64,000 nt of DNA from Phoronis australis (lineage: Eukaryota > Phoronida > Phoronidae). Below are positions 11,500 to 23,700 of this stretch, piece by piece. The stretch spans positions 641,557 to 705,556 of the forward strand of contig NMRA01000201.1 in assembly GCA_002633005.1 (NCBI GenBank), read 5' to 3'. Positions within the stretch are counted from its first letter, which is position 1. Each line of letters starts with the position of its first letter. The notes beneath the pieces are model-generated. The model saw nothing but the letters and a program-made list of their open reading frames with translations. It was not told where the DNA came from and did not search any database. The translations under genes and the position numbers were made by a program.

Positions 11500-12366
11500 A
11501 CAAATCGGGTTACGCGCCCCTCTCTGTCACAGTCTACTGTCTTGCCAACAGGTCAACGAGCAATTACCGCAAATGTTAAAGAGACATAATTATATAATAT
11601 AACATTCCCCCATATTTGGGAACCTGGGATTTATTGTTGACCCAAACAGCGCAGTACCCAGCGTTTTGTAGCAAACTGGTGTCCACGAGAAACTTTATGA
11701 CAATCTCCATTATCCAGAGAAATTTCAACCAAGGTACTACATGTAGTAACATGCAAGACTGTCAATACATGTAGTTACACCGCTGGACAAGAGGTCATCG
11801 GGCGCTCATGCATTCGTAAATAGTTCCTGTTAGATGCTGTTTTCACAAAGAATGAAAAACATTCTGACACACTCGTTCGTCATATCTCACATGGCGGAAA
11901 TTTTATAGAAGAACGGCATGGCCCATAAGATGCGCCTTGTCTGCGTAGTAAACGTGGAGAATATATTGGCGATTCTCAATAGCTGACTATTTGTAAGACA
12001 TAAATATAGATTATTAATTTTGTTGCGAATGGACCTGGGTTCTAGCTGCATATATGTCAAAACACTCGAGCTGAAATTTGGCGACAAGGTGCCCGCGGCC
12101 ATTACGTGGTTAGTCAGTTTTCCGCGGTGTGACGTATGGAGAAACATGGTGTCCGATATTTAGGTTCTCCGAAGGTTTGGTTGTTGTGTTTTTTGAAGAT
12201 CAGTCGGAACATGAATATGGCTTTCAGTGACAAGATATAGTAACAGAACAATTCCGTGAAGGTAAATCTTTATTTCAGCAAAGAATTTACAACAATCCGT
12301 AATATTTTCAATTAAATATAATGCAAAATGTGCCAAAACGTCCGATAATTAGGTCACTTGACTGTA
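11500..12366. other. Intergenic or intronic, nothing recognised
   Basis: No supported exon. If the Kunitz gene starts near 13.65 kb, this is part of its first intron. Confidence 0.4.
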
Positions 12367-12901
12367 NNNNNNNNNNNNNNNNNNNNNNNNNNNNNNNNNN
12401 NNNNNNNNNNNNNNNNNNNNNNNNNNNNNNNNNNNNNNNNNNNNNNNNNNNNNNNNNNNNNNNNNNNNNNNNNNNNNNNNNNNNNNNNNNNNNNNNNNNN
12501 NNNNNNNNNNNNNNNNNNNNNNNNNNNNNNNNNNNNNNNNNNNNNNNNNNNNNNNNNNNNNNNNNNNNNNNNNNNNNNNNNNNNNNNNNNNNNNNNNNNN
12601 NNNNNNNNNNNNNNNNNNNNNNNNNNNNNNNNNNNNNNNNNNNNNNNNNNNNNNNNNNNNNNNNNNNNNNNNNNNNNNNNNNNNNNNNNNNNNNNNNNNN
12701 NNNNNNNNNNNNNNNNNNNNNNNNNNNNNNNNNNNNNNNNNNNNNNNNNNNNNNNNNNNNNNNNNNNNNNNNNNNNNNNNNNNNNNNNNNNNNNNNNNNN
12801 NNNNNNNNNNNNNNNNNNNNNNNNNNNNNNNNNNNNNNNNNNNNNNNNNNNNNNNNNNNNNNNNNNNNNNNNNNNNNNNNNNNNNNNNNNNNNNNNNNNN
12901 N
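12367..12901. other. Assembly gap (N run)
   Basis: 535 undetermined bases. Any open frame across it is meaningless. Confidence 0.99.
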
Positions 12902-13099
12902 ACAAGTCAAGGCTTCGCAGCACTGGCTGGAGCATAAACAGACATTACGTCGGACGTTTTGTTTGAGTAGGCTTGTGAACGTACGGTCGGGATTAATAAA
13001 GGATTAACTCGAACCAGTCTTCAGTCAATCTTCGCACCGAAAGCTATTAGCACCGGTCTGTAACAACCTGCGCCCACCCACACACGGGGGAAAACGTGA

Positions 13100-13219
13100 C
13101 AGGCAGAGTTAGCCAAGATTTTGCCCGTCAGACTGCCGCCCCCCCCCCGAACGGCCAAATGAAATCTGGGAGAATTTAAGGGGGGCATAGTCCCCTTGCT
13201 CCCCCAAATCCGCCACTGC
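13100..13219. mobile_element. Second member of the GCCACTG-ended repeat
   Basis: Shares AGCCAAGATTTTGCCCGT, GGCCAAATGAAATCTGGGA, AGGGGGGCATAGTCCCC and CCGCCACTG with 6602-6761. The left end is missing or diverged. Confidence 0.5.
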
Positions 13220-13613
13220 CTTGGAAGCGTTGAAATCATTTGTATTTTCACTAAGAGGCAACCGGAGACCACTTTCGTTACCGTAATTGGTCCGTATCAA
13301 AAGTCATATTTTTGTCTTTTTCACAACTAACTAAAGCAGCTTTAACTAGGGCGTTGTTTACACAAGCCAGTCGTAATCGCACACAACAATCACAATGAAG
13401 CCATGCATATATATTGTCTACTTAATAACCAAAAATTAGTGTACGTTACCTCCGTTTGTTATTAACAGCAACTGAAATGAAATATTAGAAAATTGCTGAA
13501 ATACATTGCATGACAAAACACGATGTAACATGTTGGAACGGGTGAAAATACAGAAAGATTGAAATTCAATCGATGGGAATTGCAAAATCCAGAACTCAAA
13601 CAATTGGACCTAC

Positions 13614-13652
13614 CTGGACTACCAATAAAACAATAGTGACGAAACACACCAT
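13614..13652 (-). CDS. Possible signal-peptide exon for the Kunitz gene
   Basis: ATG followed by MVCFVTIVLLVVQ and a good donor (CAG|GTAGGT). A hydrophobic start of this kind is typical of a secreted protein. The exon ends in phase 0 while the Kunitz exon needs phase 1, so an exon in between (perhaps in the N gap 12367-12901) would be needed. Inference only. Confidence 0.3.
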
Positions 13653-14164
13653 CTTGTATGCCGCGACAAGCTGAAGCCAAATACACCAGTTGTGACATAT
13701 GTATATCTAACAGCTCACCGAGAGGTGTCATACGGTAAATCATTCTTGTCAAATGAAAATAAATGGCGCTAGTTCTAATGACTTTGATCCGCCCCGTCGA
13801 CTTGATTTTGTCACACGTTCTACATAGCCAGGGCTGCTAATTTCCCACCTTCGCGGCCGTGTGCACGGGCGTTCTCATAACTAAAAATGCCCTAGCTCAT
13901 TAAATAGACATCAATTAAAGTTTTTCCAACAGAAAAAAAAACATTTTTGTGATTATTTTTGAACGAGATAAACTTTCAGAAGTTCTTGTCTTTGATCAGA
14001 GAATAAAATCAATTCTTTTGTGGTTTATTCCCTTAGTCTGCCAGGCATTTGTTAAAACAAAGACTGGAGTTTTTGTCGTGGAGGTTTTGCTCTTAAAAGG
14101 ATCTAAAACCCTGTTTGGTGATTTTAACCAATACTCGTCCTGTCACAAGCGAAATGTGTGCATG

Positions 14165-14460
14165 GTCAAACATACATGTAGTCAACCATGGTTAAACCAT
14201 GCACGGTTTGGCTATGGTTGGCCAAGCTTGACCATGGTTTTCATCATAGTTTTACCATGGTTTTGATAATGGCTTGACCATGGTCACATCTCCAACCATG
14301 GTAGACAATGGTAAGACCATGGTTGGCCATGGCCAATCCCCGTTTGGTCATTGTGTATGGTCTAGCTGTTCAAGTCGACCTTAATCAACCATGGTTTATT
14401 TTACTACCGTGGTAAGCCATGCTTTGGTTGACAATGGTAAAGGCATATCGAACCATGGTT
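14165..14460. repeat. Array of AACCATGGTT palindromes
   Basis: At least ten CCATGG cores in about 300 bp, in variants of AACCATGGTT, TTGACCATGGT and ACCATGGTTTTG with irregular spacing. The same array recurs in copy 2 at about 17030-17270. Confidence 0.75.
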
Positions 14461-16310
14461 ATGTTTTATTCTCAACTTTTTTCAATAGCCGCTCAGAAGA
14501 CATCAGGAATAGAAGCGCAAAAACACGCGTACCTGCGCAGCACGACACGACTAAGAGCTGCAGAATAGAGGACGGAGATTGTTTTGGCGCATTTTAACGC
14601 GTTTTCAAATGCGACATATACCTGGTTCACATACTGAATAAAACACTGACGTTTTCGTTAGCAAAAAACGCCACTTAGGTGGACGATGGAAAGGGTATAA
14701 TTTCTGGTGTTTTTCTGGAGGTTTGGATTTCTTTGAAAACTTTCCCGTTTTCCCTAGTCGGTTGTTAGCAATTTAAGCATTGTGATTCAGCCAGTGCAGA
14801 AGTCTACTTACAAAATAACTCCAATTCACAGAAGATTGCATATTAGTACCGCTGGTGTCGCGACAGAAGACACCGTTTGGCTCAGGCATTTTCAGGACAT
14901 TTTGCCTACCGCAAATCGGTAACTGAATTATGTTTTAAATAAACGGTCACAAATTGAGGTTCTCTTTGCCGAACGATCAATGAAATCTCAAATTTCTCTT
15001 CATTGTGTCGGGACTATACAGTAAAGCTAGACGACGACCAAAGCACGCATCAAGCGGGGATGGGGGACAAAACGTAACCTGGGCCGGGACGCCGGGGCAA
15101 AAACCCTAGATGTACGCGAAAGATCATGACAGAAAGGGTTGGGACGAACATGGTGTCAACGGGAGAATTCCCCCCTTTACTTGTAATCCCTTCAATGAAA
15201 CTCCAGGGCGAAACGAGTGAGCAAACAAGGTACGTAATATATAGCATGGGTAGTGCACCAAAGGGGGCTGTAGCCCCTCCCCACTTTTTTCAGTGCTGCG
15301 CCTCCCATTTATATAGTGTTAAGTGTTTGGTCATATTCGTGCCAATCACCGTGATTTCAGTCTCACCGTTGGCGTCACGGTAGGCTACTGTGCGTAATAT
15401 TCTGCAGCTCCATGTCAACATGACAGTTGTGGAAATTCCTATGTGGTGCGACCACAGAACTGATGGCGGCTAGGGAATGTGCGACATATCGGCTTCCTTG
15501 AGAGCCCATTTCTGGCAATAATTCCCTTTCGCCAGTTGGCCTGAGTGAGAGCCTTGGACACAATTATTTTCCTAGTTTATCACTAAATTTTTTTAATTTA
15601 ATGACATAATATTTAAAAAATAACTTAAAGTGGTTAAAAACGCCACCAGGGGGCACAGCGGTAGTCAGATCCAACCAAAATTCATTGTCACTGAGTTAGC
15701 GTCAGCTCTACAGGAAGACAGTTGCCATACATGTATGTTTCAGAAGAACCTCCAAGGCATCTAGGAGATTGCAGGGACGGCCAGACAGAGCCGACAACAA
15801 TATACACCCACGTGTATGTGAGTGTATTGAACCTGCCGCTGCAAAACGGTTGAAAGCGAGTCGGCATAAGTGTACACATTTGTACAATCTTGTGAACCCC
15901 CTGAAATTCCCTCCCTCATAATGGCCTCGCGGGCAATAAATTCATTCGCTGTATGAACGGTGATGCTATATGCCGAGTTAGGTTAATAAAACTTATCAAA
16001 TTTATCACAGAATTTGACAGCAGATGTCAACTCTAAAAACAAATTGAAAAACGTCACTTCAATATGTTACGCGTGTAAAACGAGGGTCAAGGGTTTTTTT
16101 CAAAATGAGGCTAATGCTTGTACTTCTGCCCTGTGGTCAAATTAGCGTTCTGCAGTAGCTACTCATATTAAACATTTAACATTAATCACTTGAAAACTAA
16201 AAAAATTTAATTACTTGGTATTAATTTGTTTTGTAAAGACGAGCGTGATCGACATAAACGGATTATGTTGTCATGATTCTCTATAGACACATTTGAAGCA
16301 GCATTAAGCC

Positions 16311-16586
16311 CCGGGGGTCACTCATATTGACAAGGTGCCCGCAGGCGTGTACCAAAAATTGCGGGTAAGAAGTACTTTTTCAGCACGCCTTTGCGGGACT
16401 GGACCAGCGCCGGATCCAATAGGTCCCTAAATATCCATTTCGTCCCCGCAAGGCAGAAAAATCCACCACACAAAAGGGGGTGGGAATTAGCAGACCTGGC
16501 ACCCGCAATAGGGGAGGCTCTCGGCAATTTTTGATAGGCCTACACGACTGCGGACGCCTTGCCAATATGAGTGACCCCCCTCCGGG
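16311..16586. mobile_element. DNA-transposon-like element with TIRs and 9-bp target duplication
   Basis: Flanked on both sides by CATTAAGCC (16302-16310 and 16587-16595). The ends are CCGGGGGTCACTCATATTGA and, in reverse, CCCGGAGGGGGGTCACTCAT followed by ATTGGCAAGGC. Inverted repeats extend about 45 bp each side. A 9-bp duplication is typical of Mutator-like elements. No transposase inside, so non-autonomous. Confidence 0.78.
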
Positions 16587-16952
16587 CATTAAGCCTGCAC
16601 TCTCTGAAATACGGTATATTAAGGCCACGCAGTGCAATAAAATCGGTCTCATGTCGTTCCTTACTGACACAGAAACAATGTCAAAGCTTAAGATGAGAAC
16701 TTGTATGTCCGTTATTGTTTCAGACCAGTTCCGTTAAGCTGTTCGTCACGGTGGATTGTCTCAGTTTCAATGGCTGTATAATGGATGACAGGGACATCCC
16801 TGGATATTAATTTTAAGCATTCGGCAAAAACGCGGTGGGGTTGCTTTGCTCCGAAAAGGCAAGTGCGCATGTATAGAATGTTGGTATTCTAGCGGTCTGA
16901 ACAGATACATTTGTAAGGTACTTCACTATTTTTGACGGGGGGGGGGGGGGGN

Positions 16953-19138
16953 AAAACCCTGTTTTGGTGATTTTAACCAATATTCGTCCTGTCACATGCG
17001 ACATGTGTGCATGGTCAAACATACATGTAGTCAACCATGGTTAAACCACGGTTTGGCTATGGTTGGCCATGCTTGACCATGGTTTTAATCATGGTTTGAC
17101 CATGGTTTTGATAATGGCTTGACCATGGTCATATCTCCAACCATGGTAGACAATGGTAAAACAATGGTTGGTCATGGCCAATCCCCGTTTGGTCATTGAG
17201 TATGGTCTAGCTGCCGTGGTAAGCCATGCTTTGCTCGACAATGGTTAAAAGCATATCGAACCATGGTTAACTGTTTTTTTCTTATTAACTTTTTTCAATA
17301 GCCGCTCAGAAGACATCAGGAATTATAGAAGAGCATAAACACGCGTACCTGCGCAGCACGACACGACTAAGGGCTGCAGAATAGGGGACGGAGATTGTTT
17401 TGGCGCATTTTAACGCGTTTTCAAATGTGACGTATACCTGGTTCACATACTGAATAAAACACTGACGTTTTAGTAAGCAAAAACGCCACTAAGGTGGTAT
17501 AGTGTTAAGTGTTTGGTCATATTCGTGCCAATCACCGTGATTTCAGTCTCACCGTTGACGTCACCGTAAGCTACTGTACGTAATTTTCTGTAGCTCCAAG
17601 AGTTGTGGAAATTCCCAAGCCGTGGTGCCACCACAGAACTGATGGCGACTGGGGTATTTGCGACATATCCGGGCTTCTTTGAGAGCCCATTTCTGGCAAC
17701 AATTCACTTTCAGAAGCTCAGGGTCCCTTTCGCCAGTTGACCTGACTGAGAGCCCTGGACACAATGATTTTACTAGTTCATCACTAAATTTTTATAATTT
17801 AATGACATAATATTTAAAAAATAACTTAAAGTGGTTAAAAACGCCACCAGGGGGCACAGCGGTAGTCAGATCCAACCAAAATTCATTGTCACTAAGTTAG
17901 CATCAGCTCTACAGGAAGACAGCTGTCATACATGTATGTTTCAGAAGAACCTCCAAGGCATCTAGGAGATTGCAGGGATGGCCAGACAGAGCCGACATCA
18001 ATATACACCCACGTGTATGTGAGTATATTGAACCTGCCGCAGCAAAACGGTTGAAAGCGAGTCGGCATAAGTGTACACATTTGTACAATCTTGTGAACAA
18101 ATTCTCTCCCTCATAATGGCCTCGCGGGCAAAAAATTCATTCGCTGTATGAACGGTGATGCTATATGCCGAGTTAGGTTAATAAAACTTATCAAATTTAT
18201 CACAGAATTTGACAGCAGATGTCAACTCTAAAAACAAATTTAAAAACGTCACTTCAATATGTTACGCGTGTAAAACGAGGGTCAAGGGTTTTTTTCAAAA
18301 TGAGACTAATGCTTGTACTTCTGCCCTGTGGTCAAATTAGCGTTCTGCAGTAGCTACTCATATTAAATATTCAACATTAATCACTTGAAAACTAAAAAAT
18401 TTTAATTACTTGGTAGTGATTTGTTTTGTAACGACGAGTGTGATCGACATAAACCGATTATGTTGTCATGGTTCTCTATAGACACATTTGAAGCAGCATT
18501 AAGCCCCGGGGGGTCACTCATATTGACAAGGTGCCCGCAGGCGTGTACCAAAAATTGCGGGTAAGAAGTACTTTTTCAGCACGCCTTTGCGGGACCAGCG
18601 CCGAATCCAATAGGTCCTTTTCCATTTCGTCCCCGCAAGGCAGAAAAATCCACCACACAAAAGGGGGTGGGAATTAGCAGACCTGGCACCCGCAATAGGG
18701 GAGGCTCTCGGCAATTTTTGATAGGCCTACACGACTGCGGACGCCTTGCCAATATGAGTGACCCCCCTCCGGGCATTAAGCCTGCACTCTCTGAAATACG
18801 GTATATTAAGGCCACGCAGTGCAATAAAATCGGTCTCATGTCGTTCCTTACTGACACAGAAACAATGTCAAAGCTTAAGATGAGAACTTGTATGTCCGTT
18901 ATTGTTTCAGACCAGTTCCGTTAAGCTGTTCGTCACGGTGGATTGTCTCAGTTTCAATGGCTGTATAATGGATGACAGGGACATCCCTGGATATTAATTT
19001 TAAGCATTCGGCAAAAACGCGGTGGGGTTGCTTTGCTCCGAAAAGGCAAGTGCGCATGTATAGAATGTTGGTATTCTAGCGGTCTGAACAGATACATTTG
19101 TAAGGTACTTCACTATTTTTGACGGGGGGGGGGGGGGG
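16953..19138. repeat. Duplicated block A, copy 2
   Basis: Second copy of 14105-16951, lacking 629 bp and carrying small substitutions and indels. It also ends in poly-G before the N at 19139. Confidence 0.85.
18506..18773. mobile_element. Second copy of the 9-bp-TSD element (block A copy 2)
   Basis: Same insertion in the duplicated block, again with CATTAAGCC at 18497-18505 and 18774-18782. The shared flanks show this is one insertion seen twice, not two insertions. Confidence 0.78.
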
Positions 19139-19962
19139 NTGCCGCTGGGAAATTGCGATACTCGCTTGAGAGTCAGCACGATAACTGCAAATACGCCTAC
19201 GTCGGCACCCACCTTCCACAGAGCTAGCAGGATAAAAAGGTGGGCTTAGAAACGTTCATCCATAACGCCACGTCAGATTAGGTATACAAATTCAAAACTC
19301 TCATGAGGCGCACCCAACCGGACCAAGAGATTTTATCCCAGTTGAGCGAAAACCGGACTCGCGCAGGGTCCCACTTACGTGTACGCTACATGTAGTTTTA
19401 TAATGTCAAGATGTTTGAGTTGTTAAAATATACTGGAATGTCCGTAGCCCGGGCGTAACTCTCATTTGTCAGTGGACTTGCAATTTAGTGGTCGGGTTCA
19501 GCCAATAGCTACCTGCACGAATGTCAGTAATCCAGGAACACACAAAAATGCAGCTCAATCCCGCCAAGGCGAGAAAAAAAATACGATCGTAAGTACAACT
19601 GGTACGCTTTATCTCCAGACACAGTCCTTAGCAAGTGACCGGCAACGTTACAATGCAGACGACGACTGCAGTAGCATTGCACATCTGTTCGTTCACTGAC
19701 ACTATGCATACATCTAATTTTCAAAATAAACTTGACAACGTCAACAATCTAGGAAATTTCAAAGAACAAAACTGTGGCAAAATTTTCACTAATTTCCGAC
19801 TACAACACATTCCGATTTGGGGTAAATCTCGACAGGTGGTGCTCCACTCAATTTCCATGTTGAGATCACGACAGCTTGCCTTGCACGTCTACTTACAAAT
19901 GACAGCCGCCTGGCGGAATTACTTCATACTAAACTCTAACTGAAGTTCAACAAGTGCATCAT

Positions 19963-19968
19963 TTTATT
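19963..19968 (-). promoter_or_regulatory. Candidate SMG8 polyadenylation signal
   Basis: TTTATT on the plus strand is AATAAA on the minus strand, about 680 bp beyond the SMG8 stop. Other weaker variants exist in between, so this is only a candidate 3' end. Confidence 0.3.
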
Positions 19969-20028
19969 GTGAGAAAGGTTCTAATACTCTGCGAAATAAC
20001 CCTGTCAAGAATTTCGTTTAAGTTTAAC

Positions 20029-20072
20029 AGAGTCTGACAGAGTTCTATTTTAATAGAACTCTGTCAGACTCT
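20029..20072. repeat. Perfect 21-bp inverted repeat
   Basis: AGAGTCTGACAGAGTTCTATT and its exact reverse complement, separated by TT. It lies in the probable SMG8 3' UTR and would form a strong hairpin. Confidence 0.85.
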
Positions 20073-20647
20073 TTAAAAAGCCTCACTAGTTTATTTCCAA
20101 ACTTCTAAGAAAGGGGTCACAATATAAGTGGATCTTTAAGTCTCAAGCCCAGGCAGACGTAAGCCCAACAGACAGTATATTTTTCCAACTCAGATCCCGC
20201 GTGTATTTGCAAACAGGAACGACCAACATTTTACGCATAGACGCTCATTGAAAATCAGAAGTCCCTCCTATCACTAGATTAAGTTAGATGACTGAAAGAC
20301 AGTAATCCTACTACATATCAAACTGAGCAATGATTTAATGAATCAGATTTCAAAAAGGTCAACAAATCAGTAATAATATAGATATGAAGTAGCATGTTTT
20401 GATACCACTTTGAGTTGATGCAAAAAGAAACCAAAATTCTCAACCTGCAATAGCAACCAGGAAGCTGCATTTGGTCTAAATTGCGTTTTAAAATAAATTA
20501 AAATAACTGTTACATTGCATGTGGACAAATAGAAAGTACATTTTAAATAGTACACAAAGTGTTTAATTATTGCCTAAAATAATTTAAAGACTCTTCGAAA
20601 AAGTGAAAGAAACATGGATTCCCTTAGCTAAGCACGTCTGACACATG

Positions 20648-20753
20648 TCAGTCCGAGGCAATGCTGAGCAAACCCTTCAGGAGTCGACAGGCAGGAAGGA
20701 GATGGTGGTCGGTAGGTGGCAGCAGGGGTCCTTCATCGCCCATGTAAATATAT
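20648..20753 (-). CDS. SMG8: SMG8 exon 20, C-terminus and stop
   Basis: Encodes the C-terminal YIYMGDEGPLLPP...RLLKGLL and a TGA stop at 20648-20650. The family ends with 'YAYVTERGPC.PP...YKVLRGVLK'. Acceptor TGCATCCAG. Confidence 0.88.
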
Positions 20754-23700
20754 CTGGATGCAGTTAAAGTGAAATTATCAGTGAGAAAGGCGACTGTCTG
20801 ATACAAACCTCAGTGCAGGATCGATTCTGGTACTCCTGCAGTTGCAGTCTACCACTCTGCTGGAGGAGTTATCTCCCATGCCATAAATGTATATCAAGCA
20901 TATTCAACTACTGAAGTCACCAGCCTTGATTTCAACCAATGATGACAATTTTAGCATTTATAATAAAATCCCAAAAACACATCAATTTTTGTCGTTTATA
21001 GGTCCAGTTAAAGGTAATTACTACCCCATCCAAGACTAATTCCAAAAATGCACTATCACCCATAAAACGGACAATGTTCCTTTTAAAATAATAAACTTTC
21101 AGCATTCCAAAAACAAAACAACACAGGAACTTCATTTTAACAGAGGCAGCAGTTACTTTTCTGGACATAATAAGCATTCAATTTCTTCTAAAATTACAAA
21201 ATCGTACTTCTTAAATTTTGATTTTAAAGTTCTGTCAATTGTTAAACTAGAACAAATCAAGTTTAACTTAGCTGTCGTGTTGAATCTTCCCCAAGAAGCA
21301 ATCAGTGAACTACATTCAGCCCAAGTTATCATTGGTCACAAGGTGCACAGGGAGGACACTTGCCAAAAATTGAAGATTCAATCAAAAGGTTCCACCACCA
21401 AATATTCAGCAAAACCACGATGGTGTTAGAACATAGTGCTTCCATAAGGTTAAGCATAAGGAATGTAGTGAGTTTCAGAACTTACACTGAATTTCTAATA
21501 TTCAGGTCATGTATGGTCTTATTGACAAGTCTGAGTATTAGCCCAAATATTTAACTATACAGTAGGTTTAAACTTGGTGAAAGTCAACATTTCCTGACAG
21601 TAGCAAGCCTGTAGAGTTTGATTTTTGACTAAATCACAATGTGCCATTAACTGGGTAACACTATCATGTCTTTTTAATGAAATTTAATCAAAAAAGAACT
21701 AATATGAGAACAGCCCCAGAAATCGCTTCACCGTTACATCCAGGTTCTCATCCATTCCCTCGCATACATTCAACAGTAAAACTGATCTCCGAGGAATAGG
21801 AGAGAAACTTTTTGTGCAACGCTCAACTGTCTGCCAGTAAATCCCGGATTAAAATCCGGGTCTCCTAAACGGGAGTCCAGAGCTCAAACCACTGAGCCAC
21901 ACTGTCTTGACAGCACAACATTTTTTACCAATTCAATTTTGCCAAATGTTGTTTTATATAAAGTCATTCTTGACGAAATCTCTAAGACATTGTTACAATA
22001 TTCTAAACGATCATTTCGATTTTGCTTTACGTATCATGAAAATTAAAGTCCTATTTTTTGACAGCTTCTTGCAAAATTTTCAACACTGTTTTGGAAAACA
22101 CTACAAAAAGCATTAGTTTGATATGAGCGCACAAACCATTTCTGAGATATGACGTTCTCCACCTTTTAGCCGAATTTGGACATTTTCATAGGATATATAA
22201 CTTTAATATCACAAATCCTAAATTCCTTTATACTTAGCTTCCATAATTTTAATAACTAGATCACACTCAGTCTGATCGCCATTAACAATTTGACAAGATA
22301 ACTAAAAAGATACGGCAACCTCAGGACCCACAGTACACCTGGTCTCAGTTTGATTTGTGCCTGCTCCTCGGGAGTGTACAGGGGACATGGTGAAGGTGCT
22401 GGCTGTACCCTGGGACTCAGGGCCAGGTGTACTGGGCCATCTGGTATTGACACGAATACCCTCATTAGCTGGGCTAGGCACGTCTTCTGACCGCTGCTCC
22501 TGAAAATGTGATATGCTGTTACGAAACAAATACACCGTGTGCTTTGGTTGTGCTGTGGCACCAGAAGGAGCATCCGGTGTAGAATGATAGAGTCCAATGT
22601 TGTTATGTTTTGAAAACAACATGGACAGATGAAGTAATCAAACGCTTTAGAACCCATTCAATCTTTTTCTCCAAGCGAAAAATGGGTAACAGCGGAATTA
22701 AACAGACACAACATACATTTAATAGCTAAACAACAATTTGAAGGGATTTTGGAAGAACATTCGCCACTGCACAATATCTGGTTTTAAAAACTTGCTGTAC
22801 TTGTTAAAGGGGCATTAACGATGGGAAAGGCATTTTATTAAATCAGCCTCAGTCTAAATTGGATGAAGGCTTTCAGGATTTCTTTTCCGCAATGCTCAAC
22901 ATGACGAACTTACAGACCACAATTTCGACGCGACTACAACCACAATAACACACTCTGCGACACTGGAAACCCCACCATCGCAGCCAAACACTCTAGGCTG
23001 ATCTATATCTCAATTGATATAATGCAAGTCAAACCAGTCACCAAACTGGCAACACAATGGTAAGAATTGGCGATTGGTAATAAAATCACATACATGTACA
23101 ATGACTTCAATCTGCTCTTTGTATAACTCTGGTCAAAGCTGATAACTTCAAGAAGTCTTTTCCATCCAACCTTAGCCCAAAATGCATTTTACGGTCAAAA
23201 AATCTTAATGTCTCTTTAAATGATGTGCCTTTTTAAAAACAGTCATCAAGCAGGCATTTGAATTTTGGGGTTTAAAAAAACAGGTTGCCCAATATTAATA
23301 CAGGTAATCACTCATAAGCAAACAAAATACAGGGCCCACAAATACACTAGGTGGTTAAATACCTCAAACTGAAACATTTTAAGATGCTGTTCTTTACAAA
23401 ACTGAAAATTAAACGGTAGTTATTGCAGCTATGAACAGTCAGTTTAGCACAAAATTTATCATCCCCATTTAAGTTTTGTCTCAAAAGTGAAAATAACGGG
23501 TTACAAGAAACCATCACTTACCGACATGTACATGGAAAATACAGGGGCATATCACTGGAGAGGATTTTACCGGCCGTTTCCTGAAAAGAAAATTATACAT
23601 CTTACTTACCTGAAACACGTACTAGGATTATAAATGTTTAGACTATTGCACATTCAGTTACAGCGTACTGTATCGTAATTATTACTTTTGAACAACAATG

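Larger units (their letters stand above)
14105..16951. repeat. Duplicated block A, copy 1
   Basis: Matches 16953-19138 nearly base for base, apart from a 629-bp segment (14683-15311) present only here. It ends in a poly-G run directly before the N at 16952. Probably two haplotype contigs laid end to end. Confidence 0.85.
19140..20640. other. Intergenic and SMG8 3' UTR, no coding exon recognised
   Basis: Contains the candidate SMG8 poly(A) signal at 19963 and the palindrome at 20029-20072. No supported coding exon. Confidence 0.45.

Noticed and set aside
12308-13007. Four long open frames across 12.3-13.0 kb
   Set aside because: They consist almost entirely of N bases read as X.
16480-16737. 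Identical 85-codon frame at 16480 and 18667, looking like a duplicated small gene
   Set aside because: It lies across the MITE-like element and its flank in duplicated block A; the repetition is an assembly copy and no protein family is recognised.
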